Shown here one piece after another: positions 8,573 to 17,059 of a DNA stretch of 44,526 nt. The notes under the pieces were generated by a model that did not search any database, was not told where the DNA came from, and saw only the letters and a list, made by a program, of their open reading frames with translations. Origin of the DNA: Nitrospirota bacterium (lineage in GTDB: Bacteria; Nitrospirota; Thermodesulfovibrionia; SZUA-242); contig QJVM01000254.1 of the NCBI GenBank assembly GCA_003235715.1, positions 1 through 44,526 of the forward strand, given 5' to 3'. The position numbers and the translations under genes were made by a program. Positions within the stretch are counted from its first letter, which is position 1. Each line of letters opens with the position of its first letter.

Positions 8573-8932
8573 GAAGAAGATATAAGCTGCAAGAGCCAAC
8601 AGGATTACGGCAAATATCTTTCGAAACTGGTCTGTCGGAACCTGCTGGACCAGATAGGCTCCGACCTGGGCGCCCACAAGACCTCCTGCTCCCAAGAGAA
8701 GTCCGGCCCGGTAATCCACATTGGCAAACTTGTTGTGGGCGATCAAAGCGGAAATCGAAATTACGAGAATAGCCAGAAAAGAAGTTCCCACGGCCTTCTG
8801 GGCCGTGTACCCCAGATACAGGAGCAGGGGAACCATGAGAAAACCGCCCCCCAGGCCCGAGAATGAGGCCCCGAGGCCCACTCCAATACCAAGGACGAAC
8901 ATCACGATTGTGTGATAGCGGCTCGGATCCAT
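8564..8932 (-). CDS. Half-length TauE/SafE family permease
   Basis: A 122-residue, strongly hydrophobic protein with about four membrane segments that matches one repeat of the TauE/SafE (DUF81) transporters. The signature is GLGASFSGLGGGFLMVPLLL at residues 18-37, followed by KAVGTSFLAILVIS and a second glycine-rich segment. Full-length members have two such repeats (about 250 residues), so this one presumably works as a homodimer or with a partner. TauE/SafE proteins are associated with export of sulfite, sulfonates and related anions; the substrate here is unknown. It starts 21 bases after the AIM24-family gene and is surely co-transcribed with it. I see no truncation signs: both ends look natural. 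Confidence 0.82.
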   Translation of the reverse strand: MDPSRYHTIVMFVLGIGVGLGASFSGLGGGFLMVPLLLYLGYTAQKAVGTSFLAILVISISALIAHNKFANVDYRAGLLLGAGGLVGAQVGAYLVQQVPTDQFRKIFAVILLALAAYIFFKK

Positions 8933-8953
8933 ATCGCGTGCCTCGCCGGGGCG

Positions 8954-9871
8954 TCAGTTGTCCCCGTCCAGCATTCGACCCAGCCCGCCCAGAACCGAGC
9001 CTTCACCTTTGGCCGTACCCCCGGCCCGGGGGGCATGGGCCAGGATACGGTCCGCCATACGAGAGAACGGCAGGCTCTGGAGAAAGACCGTGCCGGTCCC
9101 CTGGAGCGTTGCCAGAAACAGACCCTCTCCCCCAAAGAACATGGACTTCAGATTTCCTGCCCGCTGAATGTCGTAACGAATCCCCGGAGTGAACGCGACG
9201 AGGCAGCCTGTGTCCACCCGGAGGGTTTCGCCTGCAAGTCTCTTTTCGATGATCGACCCTCCGGCATGAACGAAGACCATCCCGTCCCCCTGGAGCCGCT
9301 GGAGAATGAATCCCTCTCCGCCGAAAAATCCTGCGCCCAGGCGCCGGTTGAATGCAATACCCACCGAGGTCCCGTATGCCGCACAGAGAAAGGCATCCTT
9401 CTGACATAACAGTTCTCCGCCCGTGTCGGCCAAATCCACAGCAAGAATCTTTCCCGGGTACGGAGCGGCAAAGGCCACCCGCTGCTTCGCGCCCCCCGTG
9501 TTCGTGAAATGTGTGAGGAAGATAGATTCCCCCGTGAGGACCCGCTTCCCCGCATTGAGCAGGGTTCCAAGGATTCCGGAGCTGGCCTCCGACCCGTCCC
9601 CCATCCGGGCCTCGAAGGCGATGCCTGGCTCCATGTAATTCATGGCTCCGGCTTCGGCCACCACGGTTTCACCGGGGTCAAGTTCGATCTCCACAATCTG
9701 CATGTCATGTCCCATGATCTCGTAATCAACATCGTGACAGGTGAGGTTGGGATGGACCCGGTGACGCTCCTGGATTCTTCTGTACTTGGAAAAGACGACA
9801 CCGCACTTCGGGCATTCCGTGCTCTCGGACGAAACCGTGGATCCGCATTTGGGACAGGCCGCAACGGTCAT
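8954..9871 (-). CDS. AIM24/TIGR00266 family protein with N-terminal zinc ribbon
   Basis: A 305-residue cytoplasmic protein. Residues 6-23 form a zinc ribbon (CPKC and CPKC, Cys6, Cys9, Cys20, Cys23). The rest is the glycine-rich beta-barrel repeat of the TIGR00266/AIM24 family: [41 protein letters not shown] and [16 protein letters not shown]. The biochemical role of this family is not established. I chose the ATG at 9871 because GGAGG lies seven bases upstream; an in-frame TTG at 9877 is less likely. It is divergent from the selenocysteine-type thioredoxin reductase gene and upstream of the TauE-like gene. Confidence 0.88.
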   Translation of the reverse strand: MTVAACPKCGSTVSSESTECPKCGVVFSKYRRIQERHRVHPNLTCHDVDYEIMGHDMQIVEIELDPGETVVAEAGAMNYMEPGIAFEARMGDGSEASSGILGTLLNAGKRVLTGESIFLTHFTNTGGAKQRVAFAAPYPGKILAVDLADTGGELLCQKDAFLCAAYGTSVGIAFNRRLGAGFFGGEGFILQRLQGDGMVFVHAGGSIIEKRLAGETLRVDTGCLVAFTPGIRYDIQRAGNLKSMFFGGEGLFLATLQGTGTVFLQSLPFSRMADRILAHAPRAGGTAKGEGSVLGGLGRMLDGDN

Positions 9872-10023
9872 GATCAAACCTCCATGGGATATAGGTGGAA
9901 GCAGGGGTTTTCAGATTCCTGAACGTCAGGAACCGAACAAGGGCTCCCCGGAAAAGCCGGCCTTCGTGTTGGCCGGACCCACACTTCCCCTCATGTTATC
10001 GGGTTTTGTGCTGTTTTCAAAAC

Positions 10024-10032
10024 TGGTATCAT
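10024..10032 (+). promoter_or_regulatory. Extended -10 promoter of the disulfide reductase gene
   Basis: TGG-TATCAT gives an extended -10, with a weak TTGTGC 15 bases upstream (10006-10011). The expected start of transcription is near 10039, leaving a leader of about 54 bases. The leader contains a strong ribosome site, GGGAGGT, at 10082-10088, four bases before the ATG. AACTGGT occurs twice, at 10021-10027 and 10035-10041, straddling the -10, and might be a regulator half-site pair. Confidence 0.45.
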
Positions 10033-10092
10033 TGAACTGGTTCCGCACGGCCTGCGGATCACCTGGAAAAGGGCTCTGATCGGGAGGTATAT

Positions 10093-11769
10093 ATGCCAGA
10101 AGTGCTTGATGACAACACACGAACGCAGCTCGGAGAAATCCTCAAAGAACTTCCTGAGACCGTAAAACTCGTTTTCTTCGGACAGAAGCCAGAGAGTCCG
10201 AGCTGTGCTCAACAGAGGACCATTCTTCAGGAAATCGCAGAGGTTTCGGACAAGGTGCGGGTCGAACGCTACGATTTTGTAAAAGACCGTGACAAGGCCC
10301 TCGAATACGGCATTGACAAAATACCTGCCACGGCAGTGGTTACGGACCGAGATTACGGAATCCGGTTCTACGGGCTGACCATGGGATACGAGTTCTCCTC
10401 TCTCGTGGAAGCCATGGTGCTTGTTTCCACGGGCCGCTCGGGACTCCCCGAAGATTTCAGCGCTCTGGTAGGACGCATCAAGCAGCCGGTGCATATCGAG
10501 GTGATGACCACACTGACGTGACCCTACTGTCCGGCCGCCGTGCATGCGGCCCATCAACTGGCCATGGCCAGCGACCACATCCGGGCGGACATGGTCGATG
10601 CGAGTGAATTCTCCACTCTTTCCCAGAAATACAACGTCTCCGGTGTCCCCAAGACGATTATTAACGGAAGCCAGTTTATCGAGGGCACCCAACCCATAGA
10701 CCGGCTTTTTCTAGAGATCCTGAAGGTTGTCCACCCCGAAGAATTTGAAAAGCTGAAATCAGAGGTCCGGGCGGCTCGCGGCGGAAGGCGGGTCCGGAAT
10801 CCGAACCCGGAACACATTTATGAAGTGGCCATTGTCGGGGGCGGGCCGGCGGCCATGTCCGCGGGGGTCTACGCGGCTCGGAAGGAACTGGATACCCTCA
10901 TGATTGCCCAGGAGATTGGAGGCCAGGTCAACTACACGGCTTCCATCGATAACTATCTGGGACTGCCGGGCATTGGAGGGAAGGAACTTACGGAAATGTT
11001 CCGGGAACATGTGGAGCGATATCCTATTGCCCAGGCTCTTGGGGACGAGGTTGTTTCCATTCGGCGGGATGAGGAGCACTACGTGGTCACTCTGAAGAAG
11101 GGGGTCGGGTATCGGGCCCATTCCGTGATCTATTGCTCCGGAAAGGAATACCGACGCCTGGGTATCCCGCGCGAGGAGCAATTCATAGGAAGGGGGATCG
11201 CCTTCTGCGCGACCTGCGATGCTCCACTCTACAAGGACCGTCGGGTCGCGGTCGTGGGGGGCGGCAACTCGGCCTTTACGGCCGCCCGGGATCTCGTGAA
11301 CTTCGCAAGCGAGATCTATCTCATTCACCGGAGGGACGAATTTACGGCGGACCCTGCCCTTATCCGGCAAGTGAGTAAAGCAGGGAATGTGAAAATCCTC
11401 ACAAACAGGGTTGTGCGGGATATTCTGGGTCAGGAAAAATTTGAAGGGATACGAATCCGTCCGTCCGGAGACGGGCCGGGAGAGGACCTGAAGGTGGACG
11501 GAATGTTCCTCGAGATCGGACTTATCCCAAACTCGGACCCGGTCCGGGAAATGGTGCAGCTGAATGAAAAAGGCGAGGTCCGGATCAATCACCGGAACGA
11601 GACAAACCTTCCCGGATTCTTTGCCGCAGGCGACGTGACCGACGTTTTTGAGAAACAAATCTGCATCGCCGTAGGCGACGGCGCCAAGGCGGCCCTGGCC
11701 GCCCATGAGTATTTACTCGAGCATCAGCTGACCCAAAGCAAGGTCAAGGTCGGCGATGCATGGGAATAG
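10093..11769 (+). CDS. Selenocysteine-containing disulfide oxidoreductase-thioredoxin reductase fusion
   Basis: Read through the UGA at 10519-10521, this is one 558-residue protein. Residues 1-235 are two tandem thioredoxin folds like protein disulfide oxidoreductase (TIGR02187) or the AhpF N-terminus. The first fold has only Cys38 (SPSC). The second has U143-P-Y-C146 where homologues have CPYC, followed by the cis-proline segment GVPKTIING. Residues 245-558 are a complete thioredoxin reductase: FAD motif GGGPAA (249-254), redox CATC (Cys372, Cys375), NADPH motif GGGNSA (389-394) and FFAAGDVTD near the end. NADPH electrons would pass from FAD to CATC to the fused UPYC site. The frame stays open on both sides of the UGA and there is no independent ribosome site for the second part. 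Annotation pipelines would split it at 10521. No Sec machinery genes lie in the window. Confidence 0.88.
10519..10521 (+). other. In-frame UGA, probable selenocysteine codon (residue 143)
   Basis: The codons run ACG-TGA-CCC-TAC-TGT, giving T-U-P-Y-C. The position is the N-terminal, nucleophilic residue of a thioredoxin-type CxxC motif, the classic place for Cys-to-Sec exchange. Translation continues in frame for 415 codons. A nonsense mutation at exactly this codon, with no other damage in a 1.7-kb gene, is much less likely. Confidence 0.85.
10533..10551 (+). promoter_or_regulatory. Candidate bacterial SECIS hairpin
   Basis: GGCCGC (10533-10538) pairs perfectly with GCGGCC (10546-10551), leaving the 7-base loop CGUGCAU. 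The loop begins 18 bases after the last base of the UGA, and its second base is G. Both agree with the usual description of bacterial SECIS elements: a hairpin just 3' of the UGA, within the coding sequence, with a G among the first two loop bases. Function is inferred. Confidence 0.65.
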
Positions 11770-11797
11770 GACCAACGGCTCGCCCAGCGTTCCCATG
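11759..11797. terminator. Inverted repeat between convergent genes
   Basis: CATGGGAA (11759-11766) and TTCCCATG (11790-11797) form an 8-bp perfect stem, extendable by two G-U pairs, that spans the thioredoxin reductase stop codon. It lies between convergent genes. There is no T-tract on either side, so it may be a Rho-dependent or mRNA 3'-end-protecting hairpin and not a classical terminator. Confidence 0.35.
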
Positions 11798-11823
11798 TGT
11801 AACCCCTGAGGCCGCGATTTGAT

Positions 11824-12282
11824 TTAGGGCTGGGGGTATTCCACGGGTAGTCCTGCCCGCTTCCAGGCGCTCATCCCGCCGCTCAGATTGTAGACCTCCC
11901 GGAAGCCCCTCGCGGCCAGCATCTGTCCGGCGGCATAACTTCTTCCCCCCACAGCACAGACGAGAATGAGCGGTTTAGCCGGGTCCAGATTATGCTGACC
12001 CCTCATGACCGAGAAGAAAGGGATGAGCACCGCACCCTGAATGGAGCCTTCTTTCAGTTCCTCAGGTGACCGTACGTCCACCAGGAGGATGTCCGACCGC
12101 GTCTCAAGCATCTTCCTGGCATCGGCCGGGCCGATCGATGCAAAAGAACCCTTTTGCTGGACGCCCCCTGCCGGCTGGCCGCCCGAAGATTCTGTCGTGC
12201 CTGACGTGCTTCCAGTCTTTTGCCCGCATCCCACAAAAAGAATCAGGACCAGGGCTATGATCCACCGATGTTTACTCTTCAT
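11824..12282 (-). CDS. Rhodanese-domain lipoprotein
   Basis: A 152-residue exported protein. The start at 12282 is supported by GAGGT just upstream and by the signal peptide that follows immediately. The lipobox-like LFVGC puts the lipidated cysteine at residue 19. A low-complexity Gly/Ser/Gln linker (about 22-47) leads to a single rhodanese domain: ILLVDVRSPEELKEGSI, then the active-site loop C109-AVGGRS, then VYNLSGGMSAWKRAGLP. The CxxGxR loop is intact, so sulfurtransferase activity is plausible in the periplasm or at the outer membrane. It is convergent with the selenocysteine-type reductase; whether they share sulfur or thiol chemistry is speculation. Confidence 0.88.
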   Translation of the reverse strand: MKSKHRWIIALVLILFVGCGQKTGSTSGTTESSGGQPAGGVQQKGSFASIGPADARKMLETRSDILLVDVRSPEELKEGSIQGAVLIPFFSVMRGQHNLDPAKPLILVCAVGGRSYAAGQMLAARGFREVYNLSGGMSAWKRAGLPVEYPQP

Positions 12283-12609
12283 CTCTACCTCGAATATCCG
12301 ATCCGGCTGAGGATCCGACGGAACAGCATCTGGTCCCCCTCCGGAAGGGTTCTGTTGTTTGGAAATTTTATCAAATTTCCTTGATTCTTTTAAAGGCATC
12401 CCGGCCCAGCGCCGAGGCCACATCCGTCCGGCCTGTAACCTGTTGAAGCGAACGAAAAAGTCTCCCCGGAGCCCCTTCATTTCGCAAACCTGATTTCCGC
12501 TAACTTCGGAGGAATGTGTCCCATTAAGGGGCCTTCCCTTCCGACGTCGAGCGTCTTCTCGGAACGACCATAACCCGCGGTGGAAAAAATCACGGCACTG
12601 AGCCTCACC
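12283..12609. other. Gene-free 327-bp region
   Basis: Between the rhodanese lipoprotein and the tRNA nucleotidyltransferase gene, both on the minus strand. It holds the leader and promoter of the lipoprotein gene, including the palindrome at 12361-12380. I see no convincing gene in the rest; the open frames there are short and lack family features. Confidence 0.5.
12361..12380 (-). promoter_or_regulatory. Perfect palindrome over a putative -10 box (operator candidate)
   Basis: GGAAATTT-TATC-AAATTTCC is a perfect inverted repeat with 8-base arms. On the minus strand it contains TAAAAT (complement of 12365-12370), a plausible -10 for the rhodanese lipoprotein gene, with transcription starting near 12358 and a leader of about 76 bases. 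ATCAA (12370-12374) and TTGAT (12381-12385) form a second, overlapping inverted repeat. The pattern suggests a dimeric repressor site. Confidence 0.4.
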
Positions 12610-15249
12610 CTATTTCGACCGGGATATTGAGGTGTTGGGAAACCTTTCCCGGACGAACCGGGTCTCCTCGTATTTGGTTCTGACTTTTCCCTCCAAACGA
12701 GCGTCCAGCAGAGCCTGAAATACTTCGTGAAACCACGGACCCGGTTCGTAACCCATGGCAATCAGCTCCTTGCCCGAAAGCAACGGCCTTGTCTTCCGGA
12801 GGTCTGTGATAAAGGTGGCCAGGGCTTTTTTCAGAGATTCGTCCTGAGTTGCCGCCATTCCAAAGACCAGCGGCTCCAGGTCAAAATCGCTGAGGGCATG
12901 GAACACCTCCCTAGAGCTGTGCGGCCGTGTCTTCAGACGATAATGAACAGCCTTGGTCTGGCCGATGAACCGCGCAATACGTTCGGCCACCTTTTCCGGA
13001 ACCGCGATCTGCTCAAAGGCCGAAACGGTTTCCAGTTCCCGAAGGTCGAAAAGCAGGGCCATGAACCAAAGGTCACTTTCGTTCAAGGGATCCGGAAGGT
13101 ACAGCAACCGATACCAGGCAATGACCTTTTCGAGACGCTCGAGAAGATCCTGAAGAGAAGGCCGGTAACGGATTGACGGGTGGATGCTCTGAAGCAGGCT
13201 GTATCGGCTCAGTTCCCGCACGGATTTGGCTGGACTGGTCTCCGAGAACATCAGTAACAGCTCGTCATAAAGCCTGGAGCCGGAAACCTTTTCCATCAGA
13301 TTCATTCGCACGGCATTCTTCATCAGATTGGCCGTGTGTTTGCCGATCCGGAAACCGAAGCGAACGGCAAAACGGATGGCCCGGAAAGCGCGTGTCGGGT
13401 CCTCGACAAAACTCAGATTGTGGAGGATGCGGATGGTCCGGTCCTTCAGATCCCGTTGCCCCCCGAAGAAGTCCAGCAGAACGCCAAAGTGCTGGCCGTT
13501 CAGTTTCACCGCCAAGGTGTTGATCGTGAAATCCCTTCGGTAGAGGTCCTTTTTGATGGAAGAGGCTTCAACTGTGGGCAGGACGCCCGGAGCCTCATAA
13601 TACTCGGTCCTGGCCGTGGCCACATCGAGTTTAAAGCCGTCCGGAAGAATAACCACCGCGGTGTTGAATCGCTGGTGACTTCGAACGCGTCCACCGAGTT
13701 CGCTGGCCAGTTCCCGGGCAAAGGCTATCCCCTGGCCTTCCACCACGAGATCCAGATCCAGATTCCGTTCATTTCGGAGCAGGTCACGCACGGACCCCCC
13801 TACCAGATAGACCTGAAACGCCATCCGGTCGCCCACGTGCCCGCACAGCCTGAGAAGATCGACCAGCGGCGAGGGCAATTTTTCAATAATGGCGGAACGG
13901 ATATTTCGCGTTGACCCCACCCGTTCGGTCGTGTCCTCCCCTTCGGTTCTCGTCCTCCGAATCAAATCCTCGTAAAGAACGCGGAGCAGGTCGGTCCGGG
14001 TAATGGCGCCCACGACCCGGCCATCCTCGAGAACCGGCAGAAACTTGCGGTTCCGCTCCACCATGAGACCTTCCACTTCCAGCATCGAGGTGTCCGGCGC
14101 GGCGGTCACAGGGTCTGTTGTGGCAAATGACGATAAGTGACGATTTCCAAATCCGTGGTGAAGCGCCCGCTCCACGACCTCGCGGGAGATCACGCCGAAG
14201 AATTTACCGCCCTTGAGCACAGGCATGACGTTGAAACCGAACTTTGACATCGATTCCTGTGCCTGCTTCAGTGATGCCGAGTGCTCAATGCATTTCACAG
14301 GGCTGGTCATGATATCGGCCGCACGTTTTACCGGGCGGACTCCCTTTTCAAGAAGTCCCCGCAGGGATTCTTCGAGGCCCTCCAGAGAATTCCCCTTGAC
14401 TACGGCAGAAGAGGCGTAGGTATGCCCTCCACCCTCAAAGTGACGGAGGATCTCCGCCACATCGATCTCTGCCACCCGACTCCGCCCGATGACGTGAATA
14501 CGGTCCTCCATTCTCAGGAGAACAAACAGGGCGTCACAGTCCAGAATGTCCCGGAGTTTGTGGGTGACCATGGCCGCATCCGGAATGTATTCGTCGCGTG
14601 AAGCCTGGGCGATCTGGACCAGAAAACCACTCACCTCATATTCCCGGGCGGATTCCAGGAGGTCATTGAGCAGGCCCAGTTGTTCCCGTGACGGTTCCCG
14701 CTCAAGAAAGGTCTTGACGACGTTCAGGTTGGCCCCCTGTTTCAAAAGATAGGCCATCGCCAGGAAATCCCGTTCCCCCGTGCTGGGGAAGCTGAAAAAC
14801 CCTGTTTCCTCATAGATGCCGAGTGCCATGGCCGTGGCTTCCACGGGTGTTATCGTAATCTGGCGCGATTGGAGCAGCTCCACCATCAGGGTGGAAACAC
14901 ACCCCACCTCTTCCACGACCTCCACGCTCCCTCGCAGATCGCCCTCCCGCAGAGGGTGGTGGTCATAAATATGGACGTCAAGACCCGGGTGCTCCAGAAG
15001 CGCACTGAAAGGCCCTATCCGCCGAGCATCCCTTGTGTCCACGAGGATCAGGCGGCGCACCTTGGAGAGGTCCACTTCGCTGGGTTTCTTAATGTCAAAA
15101 GCCCAGGCCGAACTGCGCATGAATTCACGAACCGTCCGCTCCTGAGCCCCAGGCATGGCGGCCTGCGCCCCGGGGTAAAGCTTTTTGGCTGCTATCATAG
15201 CAGCCAGGCCGTCAAAGTCCGTATTGATATGGGTCGTTATCAGATCCAC
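12610..15249 (-). CDS. tRNA nucleotidyltransferase with DHH and two CBS domains
   Basis: An 879-residue multidomain protein. The N-terminus is a DHH/DHHA1 phosphoesterase-like module (HINTDFDGLAA near residue 7, VDTRD, then YDHHPL), then a DHHA1 region with GGGHTYAS. Two CBS domains follow (DIMTSPVKCIEHSASL and TDPVTAAPDTSMLEVEGLM). The C-terminal half is a class II poly(A) polymerase/tRNA nucleotidyltransferase head with YLVGGSVRDLL and LDLDLVVEG carrying the metal-binding aspartates, RRDFTINTLA, and RAFRAIRFAVRFGF. This fusion is known from Deltaproteobacteria and some other deep lineages, where such enzymes add CCA or parts of it to tRNA. Whether this one adds CCA, CC or A cannot be decided here. 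Start is GTG, 37 bases after the ligase gene. Confidence 0.92.
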   Translation of the reverse strand: MDLITTHINTDFDGLAAMIAAKKLYPGAQAAMPGAQERTVREFMRSSAWAFDIKKPSEVDLSKVRRLILVDTRDARRIGPFSALLEHPGLDVHIYDHHPLREGDLRGSVEVVEEVGCVSTLMVELLQSRQITITPVEATAMALGIYEETGFFSFPSTGERDFLAMAYLLKQGANLNVVKTFLEREPSREQLGLLNDLLESAREYEVSGFLVQIAQASRDEYIPDAAMVTHKLRDILDCDALFVLLRMEDRIHVIGRSRVAEIDVAEILRHFEGGGHTYASSAVVKGNSLEGLEESLRGLLEKGVRPVKRAADIMTSPVKCIEHSASLKQAQESMSKFGFNVMPVLKGGKFFGVISREVVERALHHGFGNRHLSSFATTDPVTAAPDTSMLEVEGLMVERNRKFLPVLEDGRVVGAITRTDLLRVLYEDLIRRTRTEGEDTTERVGSTRNIRSAIIEKLPSPLVDLLRLCGHVGDRMAFQVYLVGGSVRDLLRNERNLDLDLVVEGQGIAFARELASELGGRVRSHQRFNTAVVILPDGFKLDVATARTEYYEAPGVLPTVEASSIKKDLYRRDFTINTLAVKLNGQHFGVLLDFFGGQRDLKDRTIRILHNLSFVEDPTRAFRAIRFAVRFGFRIGKHTANLMKNAVRMNLMEKVSGSRLYDELLLMFSETSPAKSVRELSRYSLLQSIHPSIRYRPSLQDLLERLEKVIAWYRLLYLPDPLNESDLWFMALLFDLRELETVSAFEQIAVPEKVAERIARFIGQTKAVHYRLKTRPHSSREVFHALSDFDLEPLVFGMAATQDESLKKALATFITDLRKTRPLLSGKELIAMGYEPGPWFHEVFQALLDARLEGKVRTKYEETRFVRERFPNTSISRSK

Positions 15250-15286
15250 GATCCAGAGGTCCTTTGGAAAGTTTCGCCGACTGTGT

Positions 15287-17059
15287 TCACTGTGATTTTA
15301 TGTTCTTCTGCATTTTGTAGAGCCGGACGATTTCCTTGACGCTGGTCGCATCCTCAGGCTTCTTGTCGGTCCGAAGAGCGCCCACGAACCTCGGGAAACG
15401 CAGGGCGTAGCCGGGCTCGTTCCCTCTGCGACCCGCGGTGTGCAAAGGAGAACGGGTCAGTTCGTCCGCCGTCACGGCAATGACGTACCGGGGCTCCACC
15501 CAGACGTCGGGTTCAATCTCGGACTGAACCCGCGCGTGTCGCTCCCGTATCCGGGATTCATCGAGCAGAGCCTTAAGGCCTTTCAATTCGTCCTCCGTGA
15601 AACCGGACCCGATCTTTGTTATGGTTTTGAATACGTCTTCTTTCGAATCATAAACGGCACCGAGGACTCCGCCGATTCCGAAGCGGGCTCTAGCCCCCTT
15701 GCCATAGAAATATCCGACGATACAAACGTCGACAGAGTCCGAGAGCTCATGACGGTAGCTCGGCTTCAACTTGATCCAGTTGAAGTTTCTTGAGCCTGCC
15801 GCGTATACGGAATCGAGGCGTTTGATCACCAGGCCCTCGAAGCCCTCGTCCACGGCATTCCCGAACATCCGCGTGATTTCCTCCGGGCGGTCCGTGATGA
15901 TCAAATCAGAGGTCTGGATCACGGTGTTGCCTCCAATCACCTTCTCAAGGCCGCGCCTTCGTTCGATGAACGGCCTTTCGGTCCAGTCCTCTCCGTCGAG
16001 ATACAGGAGGTCGAAGGCAAAGAACCGGAGCGGATACCGCTGGGCCATCTCATCCACCCCGTGTTTTCTCTTTCGCTGTATGGTCGTCTGGAAAGGAAGC
16101 AGCTGGCCTGTATTTTCATCACTGGCCATGGCCTCGCCTTCGATGATCAACGAAGACGCCTTTACATGCTTGCGCACGGCTGCTCCGATCTCGGGGAACA
16201 TGTCCGTCGTCCGTTCGAGATTACGGGAATACATCTCAAGACTTTTCCTGGTCATATGAATTTGAACCCGGAAGCCGTCGTACTTGTATTCCACGGCCGC
16301 TTTGCCCAGCTTCGCGAGAATCTCATCGGCCGAGGCCAAACGTTCGCATAGAGCCATCCTCACGGGATAGCCCACCGTGATATGCATGGCCCGAACGCCT
16401 TTCAGGCCCTTTTTAAACAGTGTTGTCGCAACCAACCCAAGGTCTGAACAGAGATTATAGGCCCGTTCAAGATCCGTCTTATGGGCCCGGTCGCCTCGGG
16501 ACAGGGCTAGCGCTTCCAGAATGGTCGGGTCGCCCACCCCCAGCCGGAGCTTGCCGAGAATGATCCGGGCCACATACTTGGCGGCCAGAGGAGGTACGCC
16601 TCTGAGTAGCTCGATGAGGAGACCAATCTTCCTTTCCTGACTCCCAGGACCGCTACATTGGGCAATCTCGAGCAGCACTTCATGGATGGCGGTTACGGAC
16701 TCGAAGTTTCGCCTCTCGTCCAGCATGTCAAAAAGGGAGGCTGGCGGAGCATCGCCGGCGGACTCCATCACCCTTTCGGCCACCAGACCCAGATCGCCGT
16801 GCTTGGTATACAGGGCGGAGACCTTCTTCTGTGAAAGTCCGGATGCGGACATCAGGGCACGCATCAACAGCTTGGACGAGATGCCCAGCTCGATGCCCCG
16901 GAAGGAAGGCCCCAGTTGGCCTTGAACGAGGTATATGATCCGGTCCACGTCTGAAGGCGACGCCTCGGCAAACTGTTCCGAAAGGATATCGAACATCTCG
17001 AGGCGCTTTGTGGTGGCCTCCAGGCGTTCGAGAAATTCAATTAATCGTGTAAATTTCAT
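15287..17059 (-). CDS. ATP-dependent DNA ligase (archaeal-type)
   Basis: A 590-residue ligase with the three-domain layout of archaeal and eukaryotic ligase I enzymes. It has an N-terminal alpha-helical DNA-binding domain (starting FTRLIEFLERLEATTKRLEM), an adenylation domain with nucleophilic Lys259 in KYDGFRVQIH, IIEGEAMA, FFAFDLLYLDGED and EGLVIKR, and an OB-fold domain ending in LRFPRF. All these nucleotidyltransferase motifs are intact. I chose the ATG at 17059 because homologues begin with this sequence; the frame extends to a TTG at 17098. Bacteria normally use NAD-dependent LigA for replication, so this enzyme probably serves repair. No Ku gene is nearby. It is followed closely by the tRNA nucleotidyltransferase gene. 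Confidence 0.94.
   Translation of the reverse strand: MKFTRLIEFLERLEATTKRLEMFDILSEQFAEASPSDVDRIIYLVQGQLGPSFRGIELGISSKLLMRALMSASGLSQKKVSALYTKHGDLGLVAERVMESAGDAPPASLFDMLDERRNFESVTAIHEVLLEIAQCSGPGSQERKIGLLIELLRGVPPLAAKYVARIILGKLRLGVGDPTILEALALSRGDRAHKTDLERAYNLCSDLGLVATTLFKKGLKGVRAMHITVGYPVRMALCERLASADEILAKLGKAAVEYKYDGFRVQIHMTRKSLEMYSRNLERTTDMFPEIGAAVRKHVKASSLIIEGEAMASDENTGQLLPFQTTIQRKRKHGVDEMAQRYPLRFFAFDLLYLDGEDWTERPFIERRRGLEKVIGGNTVIQTSDLIITDRPEEITRMFGNAVDEGFEGLVIKRLDSVYAAGSRNFNWIKLKPSYRHELSDSVDVCIVGYFYGKGARARFGIGGVLGAVYDSKEDVFKTITKIGSGFTEDELKGLKALLDESRIRERHARVQSEIEPDVWVEPRYVIAVTADELTRSPLHTAGRRGNEPGYALRFPRFVGALRTDKKPEDATSVKEIVRLYKMQKNIKSQ

Noticed and set aside
8564-8932. The half TauE protein as a truncated pseudogene
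   Set aside because: Both ends look natural, it has a proper start just after the upstream gene, and single-repeat members of the family are plausible dimers.
10093-10521. Reading the first half of the reductase as a separate 142-residue protein
   Set aside because: It would end exactly at the active-site position of its second thioredoxin fold and leave the remaining fold without a start or ribosome site.
10519-10521. The UGA as a pseudogene mutation or sequencing error
   Set aside because: All flanking codons and domains are intact, the position is the catalytic cysteine, and a SECIS-like hairpin follows. A Cys TGC or TGT to TGA error is possible but less likely.
12283-12480. The longer form of the rhodanese lipoprotein (218 residues)
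   Set aside because: The extension would bury the signal peptide and lipobox inside the protein and ignores the ribosome site at the internal ATG.
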